From Maricaulis sp047308265 (GTDB taxonomy: Bacteria > Pseudomonadota > Alphaproteobacteria > Caulobacterales > Maricaulaceae): 64,000 bases of DNA. Positions 8,356 to 16,753 of the stretch are shown here, piece after piece. The DNA lies in the NCBI RefSeq assembly GCF_047308265.1, contig NZ_JBKQWY010000010.1, positions 179,719 to 243,718 on the forward strand. Reading direction: 5' to 3'. Below the pieces are notes generated by a model, which searched no databases, was not told where the DNA came from, and saw only the letters and a program-made list of their open reading frames with translations. How positions within the stretch are numbered: position 1 is the first letter of the stretch; the number at the start of each line of letters is the position of its first letter. The position numbers were made by a program, and so were the translations under genes.

Positions 8356-10164
8356 ATGAGTACAGATCCGTCCCTGATCCGCAATTTCTCCATCGTGGCG
8401 CATATCGACCACGGTAAGTCCACGCTCGCCGACCGCCTGATCCAGACCACAGGTGGTCTATCTGATCGCGAGATGAAGCAGCAAGTCCTGGACAATATGG
8501 AACTTGAACGTGAGCGCGGCATCACGATCAAGGCCCAGACCGTGCGCCTGGACTATACGGCGGCCGACGGCAAGACCTATATTCTCAATCTGATTGACAC
8601 CCCCGGACATGTGGACTTCGCCTATGAGGTCAACCGGTCCCTGGCCGCATGCGAAGGCTCGCTTCTGGTCGTGGATGCGTCACAGGGCGTGGAAGCCCAG
8701 ACGCTCGCCAACGTCTATCAGGCGATCGAGGTGGATCACGAAATCGTCCCCGTCCTCAACAAGATTGACCTTCCGGCCGCGGAACCCGATCGGGTCAAGG
8801 CCCAGATCGAGGACGTGATTGGTCTGGATGCGTCTGACGCCGTCGAAATCTCTGCCAAGACCGGTCTGGGGATCGACGGTGTGCTGGAAGCCATCGTCAA
8901 ACGCCTCCCACCCCCCGAAACCGGCGATCCATCATCTCCGCTCAAGGCCATGCTGGTCGATAGCTGGTATGACCCCTATCTGGGCGTCATCTGTCTGGTG
9001 CGTGTGGTCGAAGGCACGCTGAAAAAGGGCATGCGGGTCCGGTTGATGGGCACGGGTGCGGCTTACCCCGTGGACGGTGTAGGCGTATTCCGTCCCAAAA
9101 AAGAAAACATGGACGCGCTGTATCCGGGTGAAATCGGCTTCCTGAACGCCTCCATCAAACAGGTGCGCGATGCGCGCGTGGGTGACACTGTCACGGACGA
9201 TCGGCGCCCGACCGAAAAAGCCATGGAAGGCTATAAACCCGCCCAGCCAGTTGTGTTCTGTGGCCTCTTCCCCGTGGACAGCGCCGAGTTCGAGGATCTG
9301 CGCGAAGCCATCGAGAAGCTGGCGCTCAACGATGCCTCCTTCTCGTATGAGATGGAGACTTCGGCTGCGCTAGGCTTTGGTTTCCGCTGCGGCTTCCTCG
9401 GCCTGCTACACCTCGAAGTCATCCGCGAACGCCTGGAACGCGAATACGATATCGAGCTGATCACGACAGCTCCGTCAGTGGTCTACAAACTGACCCTGAC
9501 CGACGGGACACAAACCGATCTCCACAATCCCGCCGACATGCCCGATCCGGTCAAGATTGATTCCATCGCCGAACCCTGGATCAAGGCCACCATTCTTGTC
9601 CCGGACGAGTATCTGGGCAGCGTTCTGAAACTGTGCCAGGACCGTCGCGGCATTCAGGTCGAACTGACCTATGCGGGCAATCGGGCCATGCTGATCTATG
9701 AGCTCCCGCTCAACGAGGTCGTCTTCGACTTTTATGACCGCCTGAAATCCGTGACCAAGGGCTATGCCAGCTTCGACTATCAATGGATCGAAGACCGGGT
9801 CGGAGACCTCGTCCGCATGTCCATTCTGGTCAATGATGAACCCGTTGATGCGCTGGCCATGGTCGTGCACCGCGGACGCGCCGAATTACGCGGTCGGGCC
9901 ATGTGCGAGAAGCTCAAGGACCTGATCCCGCGTCACATGTTCAAGATCCCGATCCAGGCGGCGATTGGCGGCCGGATCATTGCCCGTGAAACGCTCGCTG
10001 CGCTGCGCAAGGACGTGACCGCGAAATGTTACGGCGGTGACGCGACGCGTAAGCGCAAACTGCTGGACAAGCAGAAGGCCGGTAAGAAGAAGATGCGTCA
10101 GTTCGGCAAGGTCGATATTCCGCAGGAAGCGTTCATTGCGGCGCTCAAGATGGACGACAACTAG
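8356..10164 (+). CDS. lepA: Elongation factor 4 (back-translocating GTPase LepA)
   Basis: A 602-residue translational GTPase. It carries G1 AHIDHGKST (about 15-23), the G2 region RGITIKAQ, G3 DTPGHVDF, G4 NKIDLP and SAKTG, followed by the LepA-specific C-terminal region ending in KKKMRQFGKVDIPQEAFIAALKMDD. It acts on stalled or mistranslocated ribosomes. The ATG at 8356 gives the family-typical start (MSTDPSLIRNFSIVAHIDHG); a TTG at 8320 would add 12 residues. It lies 79 bp after the preceding gene. Confidence 0.97.
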   Translation: MSTDPSLIRNFSIVAHIDHGKSTLADRLIQTTGGLSDREMKQQVLDNMELERERGITIKAQTVRLDYTAADGKTYILNLIDTPGHVDFAYEVNRSLAACEGSLLVVDASQGVEAQTLANVYQAIEVDHEIVPVLNKIDLPAAEPDRVKAQIEDVIGLDASDAVEISAKTGLGIDGVLEAIVKRLPPPETGDPSSPLKAMLVDSWYDPYLGVICLVRVVEGTLKKGMRVRLMGTGAAYPVDGVGVFRPKKENMDALYPGEIGFLNASIKQVRDARVGDTVTDDRRPTEKAMEGYKPAQPVVFCGLFPVDSAEFEDLREAIEKLALNDASFSYEMETSAALGFGFRCGFLGLLHLEVIRERLEREYDIELITTAPSVVYKLTLTDGTQTDLHNPADMPDPVKIDSIAEPWIKATILVPDEYLGSVLKLCQDRRGIQVELTYAGNRAMLIYELPLNEVVFDFYDRLKSVTKGYASFDYQWIEDRVGDLVRMSILVNDEPVDALAMVVHRGRAELRGRAMCEKLKDLIPRHMFKIPIQAAIGGRIIARETLAALRKDVTAKCYGGDATRKRKLLDKQKAGKKKMRQFGKVDIPQEAFIAALKMDDN

Positions 10165-10223
10165 CCATCTGCCTTGCCTTCTGGCGTGTTTGCGCCATCT
10201 TGGCCGGAGAGAGGGAGATTTCC

Positions 10224-10754
10224 ATGCGCCGTATTCTGACCAGCCTGGCTGTTGCCACCGTATTGACCGTTGCCGCCCATGCCGATCTGGCCGTGGGGGA
10301 TGCGGCACCTGACTTCACCGTTCAGGGCTTCCAGGCCGGCGAGGCTGTCGATTTCACCCTCTCCGAGGCGCTCGAGGACGGTCCGATTGTGGCCTTCTTC
10401 TTCCCGGCCGCGTTCACGGAGGGCTGTGAAGTCCAGGCCGCCAGCTTCGCCGACTCCATCGAGGATTTCGAAGCGCTGGGCGCCACAGTCATCGGTCTGA
10501 CCGCAGGCAATACGGACCGTCTGGCCGAGTTTTCAACCCAACACTGCGCCAGCGCGTTTCCGGTTTTTGCCGTCAATAACGACATCATTCGCGGATATGA
10601 CAGCCGCTTGCGCCCGGGCGGCAACTGGACCGGTCGCATCACATATGTGATCGATCAGGACAGTGAAATTGCCTTCCACTATGCGGACATGAATCCGGTC
10701 GAGCATGTGGATCGCTCACTGGAGGCATTGCGCAACCTGCCGACCGCAGAATAG
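10224..10754 (+). CDS. Exported peroxiredoxin (AhpC/TSA, PrxQ-like)
   Basis: A 176-residue protein with an N-terminal signal peptide (MRRILTSLAVATVLTVAAHA), placing it in the periplasm. The thioredoxin-fold domain carries the peroxidatic motif FPAAFTEGC, with Cys68 as the likely peroxidatic Cys. The classical PrxQ resolving Cys five residues later is absent. Another Cys (108, in STQHCASAF) could resolve. The expected activity is thiol-dependent reduction of hydrogen peroxide or organic peroxides. GAGAGGGAG lies 5-13 bp upstream of the chosen ATG. It follows lepA by 59 bp. Confidence 0.85.
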   Translation: MRRILTSLAVATVLTVAAHADLAVGDAAPDFTVQGFQAGEAVDFTLSEALEDGPIVAFFFPAAFTEGCEVQAASFADSIEDFEALGATVIGLTAGNTDRLAEFSTQHCASAFPVFAVNNDIIRGYDSRLRPGGNWTGRITYVIDQDSEIAFHYADMNPVEHVDRSLEALRNLPTAE

Positions 10755-10814
10755 AAACGACCTGCTCATTCAACTGATATGGGCCTGCGAGCCACTGCCT
10801 GACAACGGTGGTCA

Positions 10815-11276
10815 ATGCTTGCATGTTTTTTGAGAATAGTTCACAGTCGCGCATCTTTATCACAAGATGCAGGCAGTGTTGTGGCTCCAGACCCTACATC
10901 TACCCCACCGGACATTCGCTCGTCCAACAATGGTCAAGACACGCTGCTTGATCGTATTTATGGAAAGCGTCCGGCGCTGAGACCCATTCACGATGTGTTG
11001 ATGCAACAGGTTGCGCGCTTCCAGCCCGACTTGCGCGTCGATTTCAAGAAGAGCTACGTCTGCCTCTATCGCAGCCACCTGTTCGCGCGCCTTCAACCCA
11101 CCGGCAAGACCTGTCTCGATCTGATGCTTCAATTACGCGGCTTCGAGGCATCGGGCCGCCTGGAAGATGCCCAAGGTGTCAAACCCCTCATGACCCACCG
11201 CATCCGCCTGCGCGATCCCATCGACGTCGATAATGAGGTCTATGACTGGCTCCGCCAGGCCTGGGCGCTGTCATAA
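10815..11276 (+). CDS. DUF5655-like hypothetical protein
   Basis: A protein of up to 153 residues. The C-terminal ~100 residues (PALRPIHDVLMQQVARFQPDLRVD, KSYVCLYRSHLFARLQPTG, LDLMLQLRG) look like the DUF5655 / predicted-transport domain found alone or fused in many bacteria. The biochemical role of that domain is not established. The first ~40 residues are low in family signal and no ribosome binding site precedes the ATG at 10815, so the true start may be internal. It lies 60 bp after the peroxiredoxin gene, same strand. Confidence 0.6.
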   Translation: MLACFLRIVHSRASLSQDAGSVVAPDPTSTPPDIRSSNNGQDTLLDRIYGKRPALRPIHDVLMQQVARFQPDLRVDFKKSYVCLYRSHLFARLQPTGKTCLDLMLQLRGFEASGRLEDAQGVKPLMTHRIRLRDPIDVDNEVYDWLRQAWALS

Positions 11277-11290
11277 GCTTCACCATAATT

Positions 11291-11374
11291 TGTATGCGCC
11301 TATACACAGGGCATGGCTTATGAGCGCTTGCGATAGCGCTCACGTCTTCTAGGTTTGTGAACTCCCTATTCACA
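11291..11374 (+). promoter_or_regulatory. Three short dyads upstream of serA
   Basis: Within 84 bp there are three inverted repeats: TGTAT-N6-ATACA (about 11291-11306), GAGCGCT-N6-AGCGCTC (11322-11341, perfect 7-bp arms) and TGTGAA-N7-TTCACA (11356-11374). They lie just upstream of the serA start and may be operators or leader hairpins. No regulator can be named. Confidence 0.35.
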
Positions 11375-11385
11375 GAGATCCCGCC

Positions 11386-12594
11386 ATGACCCAATCTGCC
11401 GTCCTGTTCGAAAACATCCACGCCCTGGCTGATGCCCCCCTCACCTCTGCCGGTGTCGACCTTGTTCGCCATGGCGCGGCTCTTCCGGTTGATACACTCC
11501 ATTCCGAACTCGCACAGGCCAGCCTGGCCGGCATCCGTTCTCGCACCAAGATGAACAGCGCGGCCTTCGATGCCGCACCCCAGCTCCTTGCCCTTGGGTG
11601 TTTCTGTATCGGGACCAATCAGGTCGACTTGGTCACCGCAGCCGATCGCGGAATACCGGTTTTCAATGCGCCCTTTGGCAATACACGCTCCGTCGCCGAG
11701 CTGACGCTGGCCTCCGCCATCATGCTCATGCGCGGCATTCCGATGCGCTCCGCGGCGGCCAAGGCCGGCAAGTGGATGAAATCCGCCGACGGCGCCCATG
11801 AGGTCCGCGGCAAGAAGCTGGGCATTGTCGGTTATGGCAATATCGGCTCCCAGCTTTCCGTCCTGGCGAGCGGGCTGGGCATGCATGTGTATTTCCATGA
11901 TGTCGAACCCAAGCTCGCCCACGGCAATGCCCGGTATGTCGACAATCTGGATGAGCTACTGGCGCTAAGCGATGTGCTCACCCTGCACGTGCCATCGACG
12001 CCCCGCACGCAGGGGATGATTGATGCCGCCGCCCTGTCCAAGATGAAGCCCGGCGCCATGCTCATCAACCAGGCCCGTGGCGATCTGATGGATATCGACG
12101 CTGTCGCGGCGGCGCTGGAATCGGGTCAGTTGGGCGGCGTGGCCGTTGATGTCTTCCCGGTTGAGCCGGCCTCGAAGAGCGATCCCTTCGTCTCGCCGCT
12201 CCAGGCGTTCGAGAATGTCATCCTGACACCACATATCGGGGGGTCCACACTGGAAGCCCAGGCAGCCATTGGCACCGATGTCGCCAGTAAGCTCGCCCGT
12301 TTCCTGACCGAGGGAGCCACAAAAGGCGCCGTGAATGTACCGGAAATGGATCCGGGCCCTCTCAGCGCGGGTCAGACCCGCCTGCTCAGCTTCCACGGCA
12401 ATGCGCCGGGTTATCTGACCCGCCTCAATGAGGCTGTCAGTGCGTCAGGCGCCAATGTGACGGCACAGCGTTTGGAAACCAAAGGCGAACTCGGTTTTGT
12501 AGCCGCCGATCTCGATGGGGAGTTGCCGGCGGGCTTTGTGGACTATGTGTCCGCGCTGGAGGGTTCGATCAAGACTCGCCTGATCAAGGGTTAG
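11386..12594 (+). CDS. serA: D-3-phosphoglycerate dehydrogenase
   Basis: A 402-residue enzyme for the first step of serine synthesis: NAD-dependent oxidation of 3-phosphoglycerate to 3-phosphohydroxypyruvate. The Rossmann motif GIVGYGNIGSQL is followed by the substrate Arg in NQARGDLMD, the acidic partner in AVDVFPVEPAS and the catalytic His in TPHIGGST. A C-terminal ACT domain (from about 330, TAQRLETKGELGFVAADLDG) suggests feedback inhibition by serine, as in the E. coli-type enzyme. It converges with serB, overlapping by four bases at the stop codons. Confidence 0.95.
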   Translation: MTQSAVLFENIHALADAPLTSAGVDLVRHGAALPVDTLHSELAQASLAGIRSRTKMNSAAFDAAPQLLALGCFCIGTNQVDLVTAADRGIPVFNAPFGNTRSVAELTLASAIMLMRGIPMRSAAAKAGKWMKSADGAHEVRGKKLGIVGYGNIGSQLSVLASGLGMHVYFHDVEPKLAHGNARYVDNLDELLALSDVLTLHVPSTPRTQGMIDAAALSKMKPGAMLINQARGDLMDIDAVAAALESGQLGGVAVDVFPVEPASKSDPFVSPLQAFENVILTPHIGGSTLEAQAAIGTDVASKLARFLTEGATKGAVNVPEMDPGPLSAGQTRLLSFHGNAPGYLTRLNEAVSASGANVTAQRLETKGELGFVAADLDGELPAGFVDYVSALEGSIKTRLIKG

Positions 12595-13271
12595 TCCAGC
12601 AAAACAGCGCGCAATTCGGTCAGCGTGTTTGTGAACACCTGGCCGCGTTGCGCGGCGGCGGCGCGGACCGCCGGACGATCGGCGTTTTGCGCGAAGCCGA
12701 TAAAGCGGATGCCCGGCGCATCACTCGCCTCGCAATCCGTCATGCCATCCCCCACCAGCCAGGCGGTTGCATGACCGGTCTGATCCATGAGCCGTTTCAG
12801 GATCTCGGCCTTGCCGCCATTGCGCGACAGTGCGATCGAGGTATCGACACCTTCAACACCCGTCTTGCCCCACTTAAACCGGTTGGCAAAACGATGTTCG
12901 GGCGCAAAAGCGAGATCGGAGAGCACGGGATCCAGCAGATCGCGGAATCCGCCCGATATGGCGTAGACCTGGTCTCCACGCTCGCGCAACTCACGCAACA
13001 TGTCCGCCATGCCTGCTGTAATCGTCGATCGAAGGTCGAAGGCAATCGCCGCCACGCGCCGCGCGTCGAGATCAGCCAGCTTCAACCGAGCGGCCAGCGA
13101 GTCCGCCATGGCCAGCTCACCGGACATGCCCGCCTGGGTGATCCGGTGTAACGCTTCTCGACGGGCTTCGGCTTCGGGATGTCCCGCCAGCGCGGCGGAG
13201 ATGGCCACGTCCAGGGATTCCACCGTCAGAAGGGTGGAATCCACATCAAACGCAATCAGTCGTGTGCTCAT
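12591..13271 (-). CDS. serB: Phosphoserine phosphatase (HAD family)
   Basis: A 226-residue HAD hydrolase that should release serine from phosphoserine, the last step of the pathway opened by serA. Motif I is FDVDST (Asp9 nucleophile, Asp11 acid/base), motif II is YAISGGF, and motif III/IV is GDGMTDCEASDAPG. It lacks the N-terminal ACT-like extension of E. coli SerB. The tail-to-tail overlap with serA links the two functionally, although they are transcribed oppositely. Confidence 0.9.
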   Translation of the reverse strand: MSTRLIAFDVDSTLLTVESLDVAISAALAGHPEAEARREALHRITQAGMSGELAMADSLAARLKLADLDARRVAAIAFDLRSTITAGMADMLRELRERGDQVYAISGGFRDLLDPVLSDLAFAPEHRFANRFKWGKTGVEGVDTSIALSRNGGKAEILKRLMDQTGHATAWLVGDGMTDCEASDAPGIRFIGFAQNADRPAVRAAAAQRGQVFTNTLTELRAVLLD

Positions 13272-13307
13272 CCCGGCCCGTCCTCTTGCCCGCTCACGCT
13301 CGCCGCG

Positions 13308-13970
13308 TCAGAGGCGTGCGCCGGTGCCGATCGGGCACACCACACCCGTGCCACCGATACCGCAATACCCACCCGGATTTTTGGCCAGGTATTGCTGATG
13401 GTCAGCCTCGGCATAATAGAAGGGACCAGACGGCGCGATCTCCGTTGTGATCTCACCGCGGCCCTCTTGGGCCAGCGCCTTCGCGTAGGCCGCCTGACTG
13501 GCTTGCGCCGCTGCGAGCTGGGCCTCATCGCGTGTATAGATCGCTGAGCGATACTGCGTCCCGCGGTCATTGCCCTGGCGCATGCCCTGTGTGGGGTCAT
13601 GATTTTCCCAGAATGTCTTCAAGATCGTGTCCAGACTGATCACAGCCGGGTCGAACACCACCCGTACCACTTCGGCATGCCCTGTCCGGCCGGAACACAC
13701 TTCCTTGTATCCGGGGTTTTCGGTCACACCGCCTGCATAACCGACAGCCGTATGCACCACACCCTCGGTTTGCCAGAACACGCGTTCGGCACCCCAGAAA
13801 CAGCCCATGCCCACAATGATTTCGTCATGACCCGCCGCGCGATCCATCTTGATCGGTTCTCCGGTCACAAAATGCGTCTTCGCGGTCTCGATCGGTGTGC
13901 GGCGGCCCGGCAAAGCCTCGTCGGGGGTCACGAGACGGGTTTTGTCGGACGTGTTGGAAAACAGGCCCAT
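13308..13970 (-). CDS. msrA: Peptide methionine-(S)-S-oxide reductase
   Basis: A 220-residue protein-repair enzyme reducing methionine-S-sulfoxide. It carries the catalytic GCFWG motif (Cys57), GYAGG, GHAEVVRVVFDP and the C-terminal recycling Cys residues in GGYCGIGGTGVVCP. A ~40-residue N-terminal extension precedes the core. The ATG at 13970 was preferred to 13997 because AGGAG lies 9-13 bp upstream. No signal peptide is visible, so it is cytoplasmic. It lies 36 bp upstream of serB on the same strand and may share a transcript with it. Confidence 0.95.
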   Translation of the reverse strand: MGLFSNTSDKTRLVTPDEALPGRRTPIETAKTHFVTGEPIKMDRAAGHDEIIVGMGCFWGAERVFWQTEGVVHTAVGYAGGVTENPGYKEVCSGRTGHAEVVRVVFDPAVISLDTILKTFWENHDPTQGMRQGNDRGTQYRSAIYTRDEAQLAAAQASQAAYAKALAQEGRGEITTEIAPSGPFYYAEADHQQYLAKNPGGYCGIGGTGVVCPIGTGARL

Positions 13971-14165
13971 ACGCAATACTCCTGCGCTGAAATTCATGTC
14001 TTAAGACCTATAGATAGGGCGCACATCGCTAAACGTCATCGCCGCGACGCGGCATAGCGCCATACAAAAGCGTGAACCGCGCAAAAAACACCGCGATTTG
14101 CTGCTTTTCACCGCTTCGACCACCTTGCCCATCGGCCAATCTTGCGTATAGTCCGCGCCTCTTAC

Positions 14166-14256
14166 GGTGAGGTGGCCGAGTGGTCGAAGGCGCACGCCTG
14201 GAACGCGTGTAGGCGGTGTCCCCGTCTCGTGGGTTCGAATCCCACCCTCACCGCCA
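14166..14256 (+). tRNA. tRNA-Ser (anticodon GGA), CCA encoded
   Basis: Acceptor arms GGTGAGG (14166-14172) and CCTCACC (14246-14252) pair perfectly, followed by G and encoded CCA. The long variable arm (GGCGGTGTCCCCGTCTC region) is typical of class II tRNA-Ser. The T-loop is GGTTCGAATCC, and the anticodon loop CTGGAAC reads GGA. It is intact and forms the left junction of the genomic island. Confidence 0.95.
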
Positions 14257-14286
14257 CTCTTTTCCCTGAAATCACAATGCGTGCCC
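14249..14286 (+). repeat. Island left attachment-like repeat (attL candidate)
   Basis: 38 nt beginning with CACCGCCA, the last bases of tRNA-Ser including CCA, and continuing through TTCCCTGAAATCACAA to GCGTGCCC. The partner is at 58373-58410, with mismatches at three positions. Confidence 0.7.
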
Positions 14287-14422
14287 GAGCCCCGGAAATC
14301 CGGCGGCATTTCCGTGCCTTCGCACGGGGCTCCTAAAGTGGAGACCGCGACGTGCCCGCGCTGATGGGGCATTTCTGGGGGAAAGTCTCAGTCCGGGATT
14401 TCGGGCAGATCGGGTAGGGTAA

Positions 14423-14602
14423 TTCCCTGTTCTCCCGAAACCGCAGGGAATTTTGCGAAAAACGGCCTCAATGTCGCGGGTGGTGTGAATTTAGTCACGT
14501 ACTATCAGTGGGTTGTGTGAAAATACCCTGTAGCCAATAACAGGGAAATCGCTTTCCCTGTTACGCTTGAAAACAGGGAAGTCTGTTTGGTCGATCAGGG
14601 AA
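14423..14602. repeat. Cluster of CAGGGAA / TTCCCTG motifs
   Basis: In the 338-bp gene-free stretch between tRNA-Ser and the recombinase stop, the heptamer CAGGGAA or its complement occurs at 14423-14431 (TTCCCTGTT), 14444-14450, 14539-14547 (AACAGGGAA), 14554-14562 (TTCCCTGTT), 14572-14580 (AACAGGGAA) and 14596-14602. Copies are in both orientations; those at 14539 and 14554 form an inverted pair. The attachment core also contains TTCCCTG. They look like recombinase or accessory-protein sites. I see no gene here. Confidence 0.6.
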
Positions 14603-16319
14603 ACTTCTGGTCGGCAAAACCCAGTGCCTGCGCCTGCGCATCCCAGTCCAGAGGAACCGGATTTGTGAGGAGAAATTGCAGCGTCAGCTCCGGTGGCTGG
14701 CGCCCTTCGAGGATTGCGCGGGTGATCTCGGGTGAAAGGAACGCCAGGCGAATGCGCTGCCGGACCGGACTGTCGGTCCATCCATGGCGCCGGCCGATGG
14801 CGGCCAGGGAAACACCTTGCCGGGCTTCGGCCAGCCACTGGTGAGCCCTCGCGATCGCGTTGATCAGGGTCTGGTCTGGTGCGCGCTCGAACTGGCCGGT
14901 GATGATTTTGACCTCCACACCGCGGCGGCGCAGTTCGAACCCGGTTTCGGTCGCCAGCTGATCGTCAGCGAGCCCATCCGGAGAGAGGGCCAGCATCTCC
15001 GCTACTCTCTCCCGGTCGAGCTCGATACGAAGCCGGGTTGGTGCCACGCGAACCAGGCCGACGATGTCGCGAAGCGTTTCCCCGTCGCGCGCTTCCAGCC
15101 GGGTTCTCAGATCACCGAGAGCGTGCTGCGCCTTGTAAACGGCTACGGGATCGGGATCACGGAACAGTTTTTCGCCCGCTTCATCGAGATGGCTGGCGAT
15201 TGCTCCGCACACGGCCCGTTCGAGCTTGAGAGCTGGCAGGCGCCATCCCGAGGGATCGTCCGCAGCTCCCTTCATCAGTCGCCGGGAGACGTAGTAGCGG
15301 ATGCGCTTGTGTCCCTCTTCGGTCTTGCGCCTCGAGTGGCTGGGCGTCAGCCGGTCTCCGGTCTCGTCCATTAGCTTGCCCGCCAGCGGGGATTTCTGGT
15401 CGGGTTGCTTGAGTGCCCTGGTGGTACGGTCCCGGACGCACGGCCGGGCAGCATGTCCCCGGAGCTTCTCCTGCACCCGGGTCCACAGGCCCTCATCGAT
15501 TATGGCTTCATGCAGCCCGTCATAGACGTCCAGCTTGTGCCGGATGCGGCCGACATAGATCGGATTTGTGAGCATGTTGTGGATGGAGCCATGCGACAGG
15601 ACTGCGCCGCCGTACCTCTTGCCCGAGGCGAAGGTACGGTCTTTCGAACGGATGCCTTGGACTCTGGCCCTCGCCGCTACCGTCGAGAGACATTCATGCT
15701 CGTCATAGAGTTCGAAGAGGGCGCGGACGTTCTCGGCTTCGCGCGGGTTGATAACAATACCACGGGCGCCGGGATTCGGGTCGGCGTCGTATCCGGTTGG
15801 CACCATCCCGCCCATCCACATCCCCTTCTTCTTCGATGCCGCAATCTTGTCCCGGATGCGTTCCGACGTGACCTCACGCTCAAACTGGGCAAACGAGAGC
15901 AGGACGTTCAGCGTCAGCCGGCCCATCGAGGTGGAGGTGTTGAACGCCTGGGTCACCGAGACAAAGGAGCAGTCGACCGCGTCGAGCCTGTCGATCAGGC
16001 GGGAGAAATCCGCCAGTGAGCGGGTCAGCCGGTCGATCTTGTATACAACAATCATGTCGACCTTGCCGGCCTCAACATCGGTCACCAGGCGCTGGATTGC
16101 AGGGCGATCCAGGGTGCCGCCGGAAATGCCGCCATCATCGTATCGTTGGGGAAGCAGTTTCCAGCCTTCTGCCTTCTGGCTGGCGATGTAGGCTGCGCAG
16201 GCTTCGAACTGTGCGTCCAGGGAGTTGAACTCCTGGTCGAGGCCTTCCTCCGACGATTTGCGCGTGTAGATGGCACAGCGGATGGTACGGCGGGCACTGT
16301 CTCGCATAGTGGCCATCAC
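14595..16319 (-). CDS. Large serine recombinase (site-specific integrase)
   Basis: A 574-residue protein. The N-terminal resolvase/invertase domain (about 14-165) has the catalytic motif YTRKSSEEG with nucleophile Ser22, plus YDDGGISGGT, VYKIDRLTRS and QFEREVTSERIRDK. The recombinase (PF07508-like) DNA-binding domain follows (about 185-300, GYDADPNPGARGIVINPREA, LTNPIYVGRIRHK). A long C-terminal region ends in a helix-turn-helix-like segment (VSLAAIGRRHGWTDSPVRQRI). It cuts and joins DNA by a phosphoserine intermediate, so it is the probable island integrase. Its start overlaps the DUF2924 gene by four bases, giving a coupled cassette. Its 3' end lies in the CAGGGAA cluster. Confidence 0.9.
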   Translation of the reverse strand: MMATMRDSARRTIRCAIYTRKSSEEGLDQEFNSLDAQFEACAAYIASQKAEGWKLLPQRYDDGGISGGTLDRPAIQRLVTDVEAGKVDMIVVYKIDRLTRSLADFSRLIDRLDAVDCSFVSVTQAFNTSTSMGRLTLNVLLSFAQFEREVTSERIRDKIAASKKKGMWMGGMVPTGYDADPNPGARGIVINPREAENVRALFELYDEHECLSTVAARARVQGIRSKDRTFASGKRYGGAVLSHGSIHNMLTNPIYVGRIRHKLDVYDGLHEAIIDEGLWTRVQEKLRGHAARPCVRDRTTRALKQPDQKSPLAGKLMDETGDRLTPSHSRRKTEEGHKRIRYYVSRRLMKGAADDPSGWRLPALKLERAVCGAIASHLDEAGEKLFRDPDPVAVYKAQHALGDLRTRLEARDGETLRDIVGLVRVAPTRLRIELDRERVAEMLALSPDGLADDQLATETGFELRRRGVEVKIITGQFERAPDQTLINAIARAHQWLAEARQGVSLAAIGRRHGWTDSPVRQRIRLAFLSPEITRAILEGRQPPELTLQFLLTNPVPLDWDAQAQALGFADQKFP

Positions 16320-16753
16320 GACGTTTTCTTTCGGGAGACAAGGCCGAAAAAGCGGGGCCCCGACCAGTGGGTGCCGGTGATCTCCCTGGCGATGGCTGAG
16401 AGTGAGGTGAAGGTCTCCTCCCGGTATCGATAGCCTTCGTCAACGACATCGACGCGGTGCGTGGTCCCATTCCAGGTGCGCATCAGCTGCGCACCTGGTT
16501 TGAGTTTCGGGGCAGCGGGTTTGGGTGCCTCGCCGACTGCGAGCGAAAGCAGCCGTTTCTCGAGGCGCGGTCCGAGCCCGCCCCTCGCCTCGACTTGTAG
16601 GTCATAGGCGAGGAGACGAGCGAGGAAGGCCTTGCTCAGACCGCGGGGGGCTCCTGTAGCGAAGCTGGCCTGCCAGATCTCCACCAGTTCGGTGCGTGGC
16701 TTTTCGACAAGGCTATCAAGATCAATCCCGATCGTACGTTTGCGCCGTGCCAT
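16316..16753 (-). CDS. DUF2924 domain protein
   Basis: A 145-residue basic protein opening MARRKRTIGIDLDSL, with the DUF2924 pattern: TELVEIWQASFATGAPRGLSK, FLARLLAYDLQ, PGAQLMRTWNGTTHRVDVVDEGYRYREETFTSLSAIAREITGTHWSGPRFFG (shown in pieces). These proteins commonly sit next to serine recombinases in alphaproteobacterial islands. Their function is unknown, perhaps a recombination directionality factor or accessory factor (inference). It overlaps both neighbours: ATGA with the recombinase, TGATG with the DUF3489 gene. Confidence 0.8.
   Translation of the reverse strand: MARRKRTIGIDLDSLVEKPRTELVEIWQASFATGAPRGLSKAFLARLLAYDLQVEARGGLGPRLEKRLLSLAVGEAPKPAAPKLKPGAQLMRTWNGTTHRVDVVDEGYRYREETFTSLSAIAREITGTHWSGPRFFGLVSRKKTS

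Noticed and set aside
14423..14602. CRISPR array
   Set aside because: The repeated units are only 7-9 nt, in both orientations and irregularly spaced, with no cas genes.
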